A DNA stretch of 64,000 nucleotides from Bacteroidota bacterium (GCA_016713445.1 JADJPB010000008.1:1-64000), one strand, 5' to 3'. Positions 29,089 through 38,801 are shown, counted from the first letter of the stretch. Program-made: numbers and translations. The notes: generated from the letters alone by a model not told the origin.

Positions 29089-29970
29089 TTAAGCAACCGA
29101 ATGTTTCTCATACAAAAGATGTATAATCCCATCCGACAAACCAATTTGCGGAACCACGATTCTGTCGATGTCTGCTTCTTCGAGTGCTGTAATAAAAATT
29201 TTTGCGGCGGGAACAATCACATCGGCTCGATCGGGATTTAATCCAAGCTTTGTGATTCTTTCTTCTACGGTGAATTCTTTGAGTAAATAATAGACTTCTA
29301 AAATTTTAGCATAAGAAAGTGATTTACGCTCTTTCTTATCTACCATCTTATTGATCTTATTAATATTTCCGCCTGAACCAATGGCAGTCAAGGGGTGGTA
29401 ATGTTTACATTTATCGCGAATCCAATCTTTAAAACCGTTCCATACCTCTTTCTCGACCTGGTTGTGAAGAAGTCGAATAGTACCCACGTTAAAACTCTGT
29501 GCAGCGATCATTTTTCCTTTTGAAAATAAGGTAAGCTCTGTACTTCCTCCTCCCACATCAATGTACAAATACGATTCATCCTTCGATAAATGCTCAGCTA
29601 TATGGTTGGAATAAATAATATGCGCCTCTGTTTTCCCGTCAATGACTTCAATTGTAATTCCGCTCTCTTGCTTCACATAACGTATCACCTCCGCTGAATT
29701 AGAAGCTTCTCTCATGGCTGCTGTTGCACAAGCTCTATAATCGATAGATCCAAAAACATCCATCAACAACTTAAAAGCTTTCATGCATTGCGCCAACTTC
29801 AATTTCTTCTCCTCAGAAATTCGACCGGCACGAAACACATCTTCCCCCAATCGAATGGGCATACGAATCAATTCTGCTTTCTTAAATACAGGTTCATCTT
29901 CACTCTCGTAAACATTACAGAGCAACAGTCGAACTGCATTGGAGCCAATATCAATGGAAGCGAATCTCAA
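29089..29970 (-). CDS. ppx: Ppx/GppA-family exopolyphosphatase
   Basis: Releases terminal phosphate from polyphosphate or converts pppGpp to ppGpp. 293 residues, the short two-domain form. ASKHA-fold motifs: ASIDIGSNAVRLL, ATAAMREASN, YIDVGGGSTELTLF and AIGSGGNINKI. It follows ppk1 on the same strand with a 33-bp gap, but also has its own -7 box (29990-29997). Confidence 0.93.
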   Translation of the reverse strand: MRFASIDIGSNAVRLLLCNVYESEDEPVFKKAELIRMPIRLGEDVFRAGRISEEKKLKLAQCMKAFKLLMDVFGSIDYRACATAAMREASNSAEVIRYVKQESGITIEVIDGKTEAHIIYSNHIAEHLSKDESYLYIDVGGGSTELTLFSKGKMIAAQSFNVGTIRLLHNQVEKEVWNGFKDWIRDKCKHYHPLTAIGSGGNINKINKMVDKKERKSLSYAKILEVYYLLKEFTVEERITKLGLNPDRADVIVPAAKIFITALEEADIDRIVVPQIGLSDGIIHLLYEKHSVA

Positions 29971-29989
29971 TTCTTTCTTTGGGTTTCTA

Positions 29990-29997
29990 CAAAAATA
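29990..29997 (-). promoter_or_regulatory. Bacteroidota -7 box for ppx
   Basis: TATTTTTG on the minus strand, 20 bp upstream of the ppx ATG, within the ppk1-ppx gap. Confidence 0.45.
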
Positions 29998-30003
29998 TTA
30001 ATT

Positions 30004-32064
30004 TTAACTAGACTTCGTTTTCTGCTTTGGTAAAAGATAATTATAAATAGCATCCTGTGCTCGCACTTTATTCTTCACATCCTTCTTCCGATAGGCATTA
30101 CTTTGTTTTTCATCAATGGTGCGAGCTTTCGTATTATCGCTCCAGTGAATTTCCATGATATCAAGAATTTGCTTTTGCAAGTTCTTATCGTAAATCGGCA
30201 CTCCCACTTCAGAACGAAAAGCAATGTTGCGTGGCATCCAATCGAAAGAAGCAATATAAAAACGTGGATCTTTATTATTCGCAAAAATAAATACACGGGC
30301 ATGCTCTAAGTATTTATCGACAATGCTAATTACCTCAATATTCTCACTCAAGTCCTTTTGCCCGGGAACGAGTGAACAAATGCTGCGCATTATCATTCGA
30401 ATCTTCACTCCAGCCTGACTCGCTTCATACAACTTCTTAATTAATTCGGGATCGGTCAGGCTATTCATTTTTAAAAATATCCAAGCTTCCTTTCCTTTTT
30501 TAATATTATCAATCTCCGTTTGGATAAAGTGCAACATACGTTTTCTGGTAAAAAAAGGAGAAACGATTAAATGCTTGTATGAGCCCGTTTTATAATTGTC
30601 GTTATAAAACTTAAATACTTTAGCAACCTCGTCGGTAATTCTTTTATCAGTAGTCAACAAACTGTGATCACAATATAGTTTCGCGGTCACTTCATTGAAA
30701 TTTCCGGTACCAATATGAGCATACAAAACTTCCTTATTATGTTCCATTCTTCGAATCAAGAAAAGCTTACTATGCATTTTCAAACCAGGTACACCGTAAA
30801 TTACTTTCGCGCCTTCCTCATTTAATCGATTGGTCCATTTAATATTATTCTCTTCGTCAAAACGGGCTTGTAATTCCACGACCACTGTCACTTGTTTTCC
30901 ATTGCGAATGGAATTAATTAATGCATTCACAACATGAGAATTCTCACTCAATCGATATAAAGTAATTTCAATGCTGGTAACTTTAGGATCCATAGAAGCT
31001 TCGCGCAGCATATCAATGATATGATGATAACTTTGATATGGAAAAGAAAGTAAAATATCTTTTTCCTTGACTACCTTTAAAACACTATAGTTTGGAAGTA
31101 GTTCGGGATGAGAAAGAGGTTGAACTTTCTTCGAAAACAGTTCGGGTTTATTGAGTGAGGGGAACTTAATAAAATCAACAAAATTGTGATAACGTCCGGC
31201 TGGAATAGGCTGATCTCCTTTACCAAATTTAATACGCTTCATCAAATAAGTGATTGCTGTTTCCGGCATTTCCTCATCGTAAATAAGCCGAACCGGTTGT
31301 CCTGTCTTCCTTCTTTTTACACTTTCCGATACTTTTTTAATCAAACTCTTGGTTACATCATTCTCAATATCCAATTCCGCATCACGAGTAAGTTTAATGG
31401 TATAAGCACTGATGCGTTCATACTCAAAACTAAAAAACAAATCATCCAAAGAATATCGAATGATATCATCAATTAAAATAATATATTTATTTTCCTTTGG
31501 AATGACTATAAATCGAGGAAGAATATGCGTAGGGATTTCCACCAATGCATATCGATCTTTCCCATTTTTATGATGCATAATCACCAAAAAATAAATACTC
31601 TTATCACGTAAGTATGGAAACTCAGTAACGTTATCCAATAAAATCGGAACCAAGGCTGGCAACACTTGTTCTCTAAAATATTGACGTACAAAATCACTTT
31701 GTGCGGGCTTTAATTGTCTCTCATTCACGATAAAAATGCCCGCTAATTCCAATTCACGCAAGAGATCCCCATAACTATTGTCGAACTCCTCTTGTTGACG
31801 AATAATTACTTCCTGAATTCTTTCGAGTAAAGCAACAGGATCTTCGCCTGTTATTAACGCGCCTTGCTTTCCCAGACGCACCATTCTCTTGATCGTAGCT
31901 ATACGCACCCTAAAAAACTCATCTCTATTATTTGAAACGATCCCTAAAAACTTCATTCGCTCTAACAAAGGAACGGTAGGATCATTGGCTTCTTGCAGGA
32001 CGCGATCGTTAAAAGACAACCAACTAATATCACGATTCACCAATAAAAAATGCTTACTCTTCAT
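30004..32064 (-). CDS. ppk1: Polyphosphate kinase 1
   Basis: Reversibly polymerises the gamma-phosphate of ATP into polyphosphate. 686 residues, normal length. N-terminal NRDISWLSFNDRVLQEA and NNRDEFFRVRI; phospholipase-D-like catalytic part with VVELQARFDEENNIKW, MHSKLFLI (the likely autophosphorylated His), YAHIGTGNFNE and the second PLD-like region YLEHARVFIF. Encoded 9 bp after the lysine-rich protein gene and just before ppx. Confidence 0.97.
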   Translation of the reverse strand: MKSKHFLLVNRDISWLSFNDRVLQEANDPTVPLLERMKFLGIVSNNRDEFFRVRIATIKRMVRLGKQGALITGEDPVALLERIQEVIIRQQEEFDNSYGDLLRELELAGIFIVNERQLKPAQSDFVRQYFREQVLPALVPILLDNVTEFPYLRDKSIYFLVIMHHKNGKDRYALVEIPTHILPRFIVIPKENKYIILIDDIIRYSLDDLFFSFEYERISAYTIKLTRDAELDIENDVTKSLIKKVSESVKRRKTGQPVRLIYDEEMPETAITYLMKRIKFGKGDQPIPAGRYHNFVDFIKFPSLNKPELFSKKVQPLSHPELLPNYSVLKVVKEKDILLSFPYQSYHHIIDMLREASMDPKVTSIEITLYRLSENSHVVNALINSIRNGKQVTVVVELQARFDEENNIKWTNRLNEEGAKVIYGVPGLKMHSKLFLIRRMEHNKEVLYAHIGTGNFNEVTAKLYCDHSLLTTDKRITDEVAKVFKFYNDNYKTGSYKHLIVSPFFTRKRMLHFIQTEIDNIKKGKEAWIFLKMNSLTDPELIKKLYEASQAGVKIRMIMRSICSLVPGQKDLSENIEVISIVDKYLEHARVFIFANNKDPRFYIASFDWMPRNIAFRSEVGVPIYDKNLQKQILDIMEIHWSDNTKARTIDEKQSNAYRKKDVKNKVRAQDAIYNYLLPKQKTKSS

Positions 32065-32073
32065 AGAAGGAAA

Positions 32074-32451
32074 CTATTTTTTTCGATTTCTAGTTGTTGG
32101 CAATTTAATATTTTTTCGACTCACCTTCCTGGCTTTAGGAGTCGCTCTATTTGAAGCTGTATTTTTCTTTGCAACTTTCTTAGCAGATTTTCTAGCGGTC
32201 TTTTTTGCAGCTACTTTTTTAACGGGTGCGGCTTTCGATTTATTCAACAATTCAACTTGCTTCTTTGCTAATTGAATTGCTTTTTCTTCAGCTTGCTCAA
32301 TTTTCTTTGACAATTTTTTAATCAAGTCTTTTGAAACTGACTTAATCAACTTTTCCATCTTCTGGGAAGCTTTTACATTTGTCTTTGATAAAAAAGCGGT
32401 AATTTCCTGAATCAATTGGGTCTCTAATTGTTTTCTGCTTAATTTTTCCAT
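32074..32451 (-). CDS. Lysine-rich, AlgP/histone-H1-like protein
   Basis: 125 residues. The N-terminal two thirds look like an amphipathic, probably coiled-coil segment (QLETQLIQEITAFLSKT, EKLIKSVSKDLIKKLSKKIE, EEKAIQLAKKQVELL). From about residue 72 the tail is Lys/Ala/Arg-rich (KAAPVKKVAAKKTARK, SAKKVAKK), as in histone H1-like and AlgP tails that bind DNA or other polyanions. No signal peptide. It ends 9 bp before ppk1 and must be co-transcribed with it. Binding to nucleoid or polyphosphate granules is a natural guess but is inference. Confidence 0.65.
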   Translation of the reverse strand: MEKLSRKQLETQLIQEITAFLSKTNVKASQKMEKLIKSVSKDLIKKLSKKIEQAEEKAIQLAKKQVELLNKSKAAPVKKVAAKKTARKSAKKVAKKNTASNRATPKARKVSRKNIKLPTTRNRKK

Positions 32452-32554
32452 GATAGGTAAGTATTAATTATCGAATATGATGTAATCATTAATTATACGA
32501 ATTTGCAAAGGAATGATTAATTCATCACTCCAATATAAAGTTAATGTTAAATAA

Positions 32555-33046
32555 TTAGAATGATTTATGTCCTGAAAACTGCTGAATAACAACCGCAGAC
32601 CCTTGCTCCCATCTTCTAGATAAAGCATTATTTAACCGAAGGTGCACGACCGCTGCCGTCGGCAAATTAACGAGAACGGGACCACATAAATAATTAATGA
32701 GATCGGTAAATCCGGGATTATGTCCGAAAATCATGTAAGCACCCTCTTTTACCATTGTTTCCTCTAAAACCATCACCAGATTTTGAACCGTTGCTTCATA
32801 AATGGCATTCTTCAACTGAATTTTCTCAGGTGAAAAACCTAGTTTATTAGCGAAGATTAAAGCCGTACTAAACGCGCGTATCGCAGGACTGCTCAACATA
32901 AAATCAGGCCTTATTTTCTTAGAAATACACCAATCTACTGAAAGAGCTGCATCGTGATAGCCACGCTCAAAAAGATGACGTTCCATATCTCGTGCAACGT
33001 ATTCCTCGTGCAAGGACTTAGCGTGTCTGACAACTATTAAATCCAT
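32555..33046 (-). CDS. sixA: SixA-like histidine phosphatase
   Basis: 163-residue member of the histidine phosphatase superfamily. The catalytic RHG-type motif is VVRHAKS at the N-terminus, and the second His lies in MIFGHNPGF; SSPAIRAFSTALIFA is the substrate pocket segment. SixA removes phosphate from phosphohistidine proteins such as the Npr/PTS proteins in E. coli. Here it heads the polyphosphate gene cluster; the target is unknown. Confidence 0.9.
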   Translation of the reverse strand: MDLIVVRHAKSLHEEYVARDMERHLFERGYHDAALSVDWCISKKIRPDFMLSSPAIRAFSTALIFANKLGFSPEKIQLKNAIYEATVQNLVMVLEETMVKEGAYMIFGHNPGFTDLINYLCGPVLVNLPTAAVVHLRLNNALSRRWEQGSAVVIQQFSGHKSF

Positions 33047-33052
33047 CTACAA

Positions 33053-33060
33053 CAAAACTA
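33053..33060 (-). promoter_or_regulatory. Bacteroidota -7 box abutting the sixA start
   Basis: TAGTTTTG on the minus strand, 6 bp before the ATG. Transcription is predicted to start at or beside the start codon. Confidence 0.45.
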
Positions 33061-33061
33061 A

Positions 33062-34111
33062 TTACTTCTCTTTTAAGAGCACTAAGTAAGTTGGAAAGTG
33101 GTCAGAATATCCACCGAGATATACGGAGAAATCATATGTACGTTTTGGATATCCTTTATACCTACCCGAATTCTGAATCATAAATTCCTTTCGATAAATA
33201 AGTGCTTTATGCATAAAAAACCCCTTTTGTTCCTTGGAAAGAAATGATTCTGAGATAATGATCTGGTCGAATAAATTCCAAGCATCGTTGTAAGCTAACG
33301 TTCCAATCCCCTCCTTGTAATAACTCACCCAAGGATTATACAATTCACTTTTCTTAATTTTTTCTTTATTGGCACTGGCTCCCAAAACTTTTGCCACAGA
33401 GGGACTCACTGGATCGTCATTCAAATCACCCATTAACACCACCTTAGCATCAGGATTATCTTTCATGATAGAATCTATACATGATTTTGCTGTTTGGGCT
33501 GCTAAAGCGCGACCTGGGGCAGATGCCTCTTCACCTCCTCTGCGAGAGGGCCAATGATTCACAAAAAAATGCATGGGTTCACCTAAAAACAGACCGTAAA
33601 CATAGAGCACATCACGAGTATGGCGAGGGGTCCCGTCAGCATCTTTCAATGGAACATGGAGACTTTGAGAATAAACTACCTTAAAATATTTTGGGTTATA
33701 CATTAATCCGACATCGATACCTCTCAAGTCAGGACTATCATAATGAACGTATTGATAATTACGAGGTTTGAGCTTAGGCTGATTGGCCAAATCCTTTAGT
33801 ACTGAAGCATTTTCGATCTCAGCCACGCCAAAAACAGCAAGTCCATCCGGTGTAAAATCTTTTCCAATATCACTAATCAGTTCTTCCAACTTACCTAGCT
33901 TATCTAAATAAACTGTTGGCGTATAGAGATTTGCTCCTGTTGGTGTAAACTCTTCATCATTTACATCAGGTTGATTAATTGTATCAAACAGATTTTCAAG
34001 GTTATAGAATCCAACCGTGGAAACTGAATATTGTTTTTCTTGAGCTTGAGCATCAAATCCAACTACCAAGAGCAGCCAAATCGTAACCGAGAGGAAGGTT
34101 TGTTTTTTCAT
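33062..34111 (-). CDS. Secreted endonuclease/exonuclease/phosphatase family protein
   Basis: About 349 residues. Signal peptide (MKKQTFLSVTIWLLLVVGFDAQAQ) then an EEP-fold hydrolase: GFYNLENLFDT, AVFGVAEIENASVL, VHYDSPDLRGIDVGLMYN, FVNHWPSRRGG, VLMGDLNDDP and the terminal GYSDHFPTYLVL, covering the expected Glu, Asp, His and metal ligands. The ATG at 34111 is preferred to the GTG at 34123 because the latter lies in the -7 box. It faces away from a TonB-receptor/DUF5689 pair, a setting that suggests extracellular nucleic-acid or phosphoester use. Confidence 0.88.
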   Translation of the reverse strand: MKKQTFLSVTIWLLLVVGFDAQAQEKQYSVSTVGFYNLENLFDTINQPDVNDEEFTPTGANLYTPTVYLDKLGKLEELISDIGKDFTPDGLAVFGVAEIENASVLKDLANQPKLKPRNYQYVHYDSPDLRGIDVGLMYNPKYFKVVYSQSLHVPLKDADGTPRHTRDVLYVYGLFLGEPMHFFVNHWPSRRGGEEASAPGRALAAQTAKSCIDSIMKDNPDAKVVLMGDLNDDPVSPSVAKVLGASANKEKIKKSELYNPWVSYYKEGIGTLAYNDAWNLFDQIIISESFLSKEQKGFFMHKALIYRKEFMIQNSGRYKGYPKRTYDFSVYLGGYSDHFPTYLVLLKEK

Positions 34112-34122
34112 TTTACAGATCA

Positions 34123-34130
34123 CAAAACTA
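34123..34130 (-). promoter_or_regulatory. Bacteroidota -7 box for the secreted nuclease gene
   Basis: TAGTTTTG on the minus strand, 11 bp before the ATG at 34111. It excludes the upstream GTG start. Confidence 0.5.
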
Positions 34131-34223
34131 AGAAATGCATGAATGAATTGTCGAATCTTGAAAATTTAATAACAAAATAAAAGGGAGAACCATTAATTTA
34201 ACAATTCTCACGATTGTAATACG

Positions 34224-34231
34224 TACTTTTG
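34224..34231 (+). promoter_or_regulatory. Bacteroidota -7 box for the TonB-receptor gene
   Basis: TACTTTTG matches TAnnTTTG. The predicted start near 34238 gives a leader of about 24 nt to the ATG at 34262 and excludes the start at 34229. Confidence 0.55.
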
Positions 34232-34261
34232 CCCTCCCTAATTAACTCGAATACAAATTAT

Positions 34262-37036
34262 ATGCGCGCACCTTCATTAATACTTTGGCTGCTATTTCTT
34301 CTTCCCTCCTTAGCCTATCCTCAGAATGCAACTGTGAAAGGAATTTTACAAGATAATGATACAAGAGCACCACTCATCGATGCTTCAGTATCTTTAGTTG
34401 GCACCTCTACTCTTTCCACACAAAGTTCTACGAAAGGAATTTTTGAATTTAAGAATGTTCCTTTTGGAAAATATACATTAGAGATTGTAGTGGAAGGGTA
34501 TGACAAAACTTCTCAGGAAGTAGAAGTAAATTCAACGCTTTTAGATTTAGGTCCGGTCTCTGCTATTCACTCGGAAAACTTGCAATTAAATCTTCAAGAC
34601 AACTTGCCAACGATGTCGCTAAGTGAAAGTGATGTTCGTGAAAATTCTTCGCAGGCTGTGGCTGGTGTTCTAACTGCAGGACGTGATCCTTTCGCAAATG
34701 CAGCCGCCTTCAATTTTAGTGCAGGCCGATTTAGAAATCGTGGTTATGATAATGAAAATTTAACGTTGATGAATGGAATTCCGGCTTAAGATCTTTCAAG
34801 TAGCAGAACTTTATTTGGAGCTTGGGCGGGATTGAATGATGTTACACGTAGTCGTGAATCTACTTTCGGCTTAAATCCATCGAACTACACTTATGGAAGT
34901 TTAGACGGATCATTAAGTATTGATGCACGTGCATCGAGGCAGAGAAAGCAATTTTCTTTGAGCTATGCAAAATCAAATCGAACTTACAATAATCGCTTAA
35001 TGGCTTCCTATGGTTCTGGATTGCTTAATGGTGGATGGGCTTTTTCGGCATCGTTATCGCGGCGTTGGGGTGAAGAGGCTTATGTGCCTGGAACTTTTAC
35101 AGATGGATGGTCGTGGTATGGATCTCTTGAAAAACGATTTGGAAATAATCATTCGTTAAGTTTAACGCATATGGGGGCAAATACCTTGAATGGACGTGCA
35201 AATCCTGCAATCCAAGAAGCATATGATTTAGCAGGCACCAACTACTACAATCCGAACTGGGGTTATCAGAATGGAAAGGTGAGAAATGCGCGTCATGCTC
35301 GTCAACAACAACCCTTAACGGTATTAAGTCACGAGTGGAAAATTAATCCGAAATCAGAGTTAGAAACTTCAATCGGTTATCAATATGGAATGACGAGTTT
35401 GAGTGGATTTGATTGGTTCAATGCAACAGATCCTCGTCCTGATTACTATCGTCGTTTGCCGAGTTATATTACGGATCCAGATTTAAAGGCAGAAGCTACG
35501 CATCTTTGGCAGACGGACGAGAACTACCGTCAAGTAGATTGGGAGAATATTTACAATGTGAATTTGAATTCCAACGAAACCATTTTGGATGCAGGTGGAA
35601 TTGTTGGAAATAATGTTACTGGTAAACGTTCACGTTATATCATAGAAGAACGTGTAACTGAAAATAAACGCCTCACTTTTGCCATGAATTACAATCAAGT
35701 GTTAAGTGATCATTTTGTTTTGAGCGCTGGAGTATTGGCACAAGGCCAAAAATCCGAAAACTACAAACGTGTAGGCGATTTGTTGGGTGGTGAATTTTAT
35801 GTGGATTTAAACCAATGGGCAGAGCAAGACTTCCCTGATTCGAGTGAAGCTTTACAAAACAACTTAGAGACACCCAATCGCATATTACATGAAGGCGACA
35901 AGTTTGGTTACTATTATATTTCTACTGTAAACAAAAACATGGGTTGGGCACAAGGTCAATTCAAGTTTAACCGAGTAGACTTCTTCGCAGCCTTCCACGT
36001 AGCCTCTACCGAATTTTACAGAACAGGAAAATACAGAAATGGAATCTTTGCTAACACTTCGTTTGGCGATTCCAAAAAAGAAAATTTTAATACTTACGGA
36101 GCGAAAGGTGGTGTAACCTTTAAACTCAATGGAAGAAATTACTTCTTCGTAAACGGTGCCTACGAAACACGCGCACCTTTGTTTGAAAACGTTTACGTTT
36201 CACCTCGTACCAGGAACGATGTTATCCCCAACTTAGTAGAAGAAAAAATTACTTCTATTGAAGGCGGATACATTATGAGAGCGCCTAAAGTAAAGATCAG
36301 AACGACACTTTACTATACGCAAATGAACGATGGTTATAATGCTGTAAATTTTTGGCATGATGACTTCAGAACATTTGTAAACTACACATTGAGTAATATC
36401 GATCGTCGACACGTAGGTTTAGAATTCGGAACTGAAGTAACATTAGGTCAAGGGTGGAGCACCAACTTTGCAACTGCCATTGGTCAATACTATTACACGG
36501 ATCGCATGAAAGCAACCATCACGCAAGACAACAACGCAGATGTTTTAGCAGTAGATGATACCATCTATTCCAAAAATTTCTTCTTTGCCAACGGACCTCA
36601 ACATGCAGGCATGGTCGGAATCACTTATCGTTCGAAGAAATTCTGGACTGCTATTTTATCGGCCAACTATTTTGGAAACAACTACACGGATTTCAATCCT
36701 GCACGTAGAACAGTAAGTGGTGTTGAATTATTAAACGAAGGAGAATTACGTGAGTCCATCATCGACCAACAAAAATCAGACGGACAATTTACCCTCGATT
36801 TCTTCGGAACCAAATCATGGAGAGTGAGTGATATCTTCAACGGATTTAGAAGAAACACTTTCCTAGTATTCAACATTGGAGTATCAAACATCCTCGACAA
36901 CCAAGACATTGTACAAACTGGATTTGAACAATTGCGTTTTGACTATGCAGATAAAAACCCAAACAAATTCCCCCCAAGATATTACTACGGATTTGGACGC
37001 AACTACTTTGCTTCTATCATAATTCGATTTAACTAA
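34262..37036 (+). CDS. TonB-dependent outer-membrane receptor with carboxypeptidase-like N-terminal domain (internal in-frame TAA)
   Basis: About 925 residues. Signal peptide (LLFLLPSLAYPQ), then a carboxypeptidase regulatory-like domain (ATVKGILQDNDTRAPLIDAS), a plug (NENLTLMNGIP) and a 22-strand-type barrel ending NYFASIIIRFN. A TAA at 34787-34789 interrupts the plug, but the same frame continues with DLSSSRTLFGAWAGLNDV. The local sequence is explained by one inserted C and one lost T (expected VNDL), so the stop is probably artefactual. Cargo unknown; the next gene is a DUF5689 lipoprotein. Confidence 0.88.
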
Positions 37037-37057
37037 AATTAACACACCTTATACGAT

Positions 37058-38551
37058 ATGAATAATCTCCTCCACACATCAAAAAAATTATTGGTTCTTG
37101 CACTTTTAGCAATAATCAGCATCCACTTCACATCCTGTCGTGAAGATGAATTCGATCAGCCACCTTTAAACGGTGCTGATCCGAATTTAACGGTGAACAT
37201 GACGATCGATTCATTGAAAAAAATCTATCGTGATAGTATCATCGTATTCAACAAAGTAGTAACTCTAAACAACGATTGGATCATCTCAGGTGTAATTACC
37301 GCGGATGATAAATCTGGAAATTTCTACAAGACCATGGTTATTGAAGATGCCACGGCGGGGATAGCCATCCGTTTGGATCAATCAGAATTTCATACCAAGT
37401 TTCCAATTGGTCGACGTGTATTCATAAAGTTGAAAGGACTGGTAATGGGTGATTATGGAAATTTAATTCAACTAGGTGGATATGTTGACAATACAGGAAC
37501 CTTTCCGGAAGCCGCTCCGATTCCATTTAGCTTAGTCAACGAACATATCATCGGTGGAATGTATAACCTTAATCCACAGCCAGCGAAAGTGACTATTCTT
37601 GACTTATCGAACACAGACAAATGGCAGAATCGTTTTGTTGAAATTCAAAATTGTGAATTTGATCCAGCAGATACAAACCAAACTTATGCAGATGCTGTTT
37701 TATTTCAATCGATAAACAGAATTGTGAATGATTGTAACGGCGGCTCAGTGATTGTTCGCACGAGCGGATATTCAAACTTCGCAACCAAAAAGACACCCAC
37801 AGGAAAAGGAACGTTGAAAGGAATTTTCTCCATCTTCAGTTCTGACAAACAAATGATCGTTCGCGATGAGTTTGATGCAAAAATGGATAGCTTACGTTGT
37901 AACGGTGCGGGCGGACCTGCATCACTCATCAACATTAGCGATGTTAGAAATCTTTATTCTGGTACTACCACAGCCGTAAATAGCAATGTTTATATATTAG
38001 GTGTAGTAACAAGCGATAGAAATACATCCAACTTAAATTCCAAGAATTTATTTATTCAAGATGCAACGGGTGGAATTTGTGTTCGTTTTGCAGCGAATCA
38101 TACTTTCAATATTGGTGATTCATTATCGATCAACATCGCAGGTCAAAGTTTGGGAGAGTTTAGTGGATTGTTGCAATTAGGTACTTCTACACCTAATGTT
38201 CCAAATGCAAATGGAGTTGTATTAGCTACTGGAAAATCAGTAACACCACAAGTTGTTACTGTAGCTCAAATTTTAGCGAACATGGCAGGAAGTGATTCAT
38301 GGGAAAGTTCTTTATTGAAAATCACGAATGCAACTATCAGCGGTGGTGCTACTTATGCAGGATCTATTCAAATTAATGATGCTTCAGGTGTAATGACGAT
38401 GTATACTGCATCTGCAGCTACTTTTTCAGGAACAGCTGTTCCTTCTGGAACGGTTAGCATTACTGGAATATTAAGTGACTTTACAGGTACAGTTACTCCT
38501 CCAAATACAAATGCACAAATGCTTATTCGAAGTACAGCGGATGTTCAATAA
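37058..38551 (+). CDS. DUF5689 domain lipoprotein (two repeats)
   Basis: 497 residues, intact. Lipoprotein signal ending HFTSC (Cys27), then DUF5689-type OB-fold modules: WIISGVITADDKSGNFYKTM with IEDATAGIAIRLD, and later VYILGVVTSDRNTSN with IQDATGGICVRF. Such surface lipoproteins usually sit beside a TonB receptor and an EEP nuclease, as here. The gap to the receptor is 21 bp, so they are an operon, and a strong terminator follows. Ligand unknown. Confidence 0.88.
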   Translation: MNNLLHTSKKLLVLALLAIISIHFTSCREDEFDQPPLNGADPNLTVNMTIDSLKKIYRDSIIVFNKVVTLNNDWIISGVITADDKSGNFYKTMVIEDATAGIAIRLDQSEFHTKFPIGRRVFIKLKGLVMGDYGNLIQLGGYVDNTGTFPEAAPIPFSLVNEHIIGGMYNLNPQPAKVTILDLSNTDKWQNRFVEIQNCEFDPADTNQTYADAVLFQSINRIVNDCNGGSVIVRTSGYSNFATKKTPTGKGTLKGIFSIFSSDKQMIVRDEFDAKMDSLRCNGAGGPASLINISDVRNLYSGTTTAVNSNVYILGVVTSDRNTSNLNSKNLFIQDATGGICVRFAANHTFNIGDSLSINIAGQSLGEFSGLLQLGTSTPNVPNANGVVLATGKSVTPQVVTVAQILANMAGSDSWESSLLKITNATISGGATYAGSIQINDASGVMTMYTASAATFSGTAVPSGTVSITGILSDFTGTVTPPNTNAQMLIRSTADVQ

Positions 38552-38572
38552 GAAATAAAATATTTGTAGTAG

Positions 38573-38605
38573 AAAGAGCTGATCAATAATGATCAGCTCT
38601 TTTTG
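38573..38605 (+). terminator. Rho-independent terminator of the receptor/DUF5689 operon
   Basis: A perfect 13-bp stem AAAGAGCTGATCA / TGATCAGCTCTTT (38573-38585 with 38590-38602), four-base loop, T-run extending to 38603. Confidence 0.9.
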
Positions 38606-38635
38606 TTATAATGAAATTTTAGATAGGTTACGAAT

Positions 38636-38795
38636 AACCCCTGGACGCGATCCCGATAGATCGGGAGCGAATTAACACGTCGCGAAGCCTCGCGATGCGA
38701 AATTTATTTGTTGTGAGGTTTTAAATTTCTAGCATCTAAAATACTTACAGTTTAACCGCGGGGAACGCAACGGAGGCGCAACGGTCGCGGGGATT
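38636..38795. repeat. GC-rich, hairpin-dense intergenic island
   Basis: Between the DUF5689 terminator and hppD. Hairpins: TCCCGAT/ATCGGGA (38651-38657 with 38660-38666), CGCGA/TCGCG (38681-38685 with 38690-38694) and CCGCG/CGCGG (38756-38760 with 38786-38790), the last enclosing a direct repeat CGCAACGG AGG CGCAACGG. Composition differs sharply from the AT-rich surroundings. Confidence 0.5.
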
Positions 38796-38801
38796 TCCAA
38801 A

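Noticed and set aside
31889..32275. 128-codon plus-strand frame with hydrophobic, Phe-rich sequence
   Set aside because: It is the complement of the lysine-rich gene and the start of ppk1; AAA codons read in reverse give TTT, which explains the apparent TM segments.
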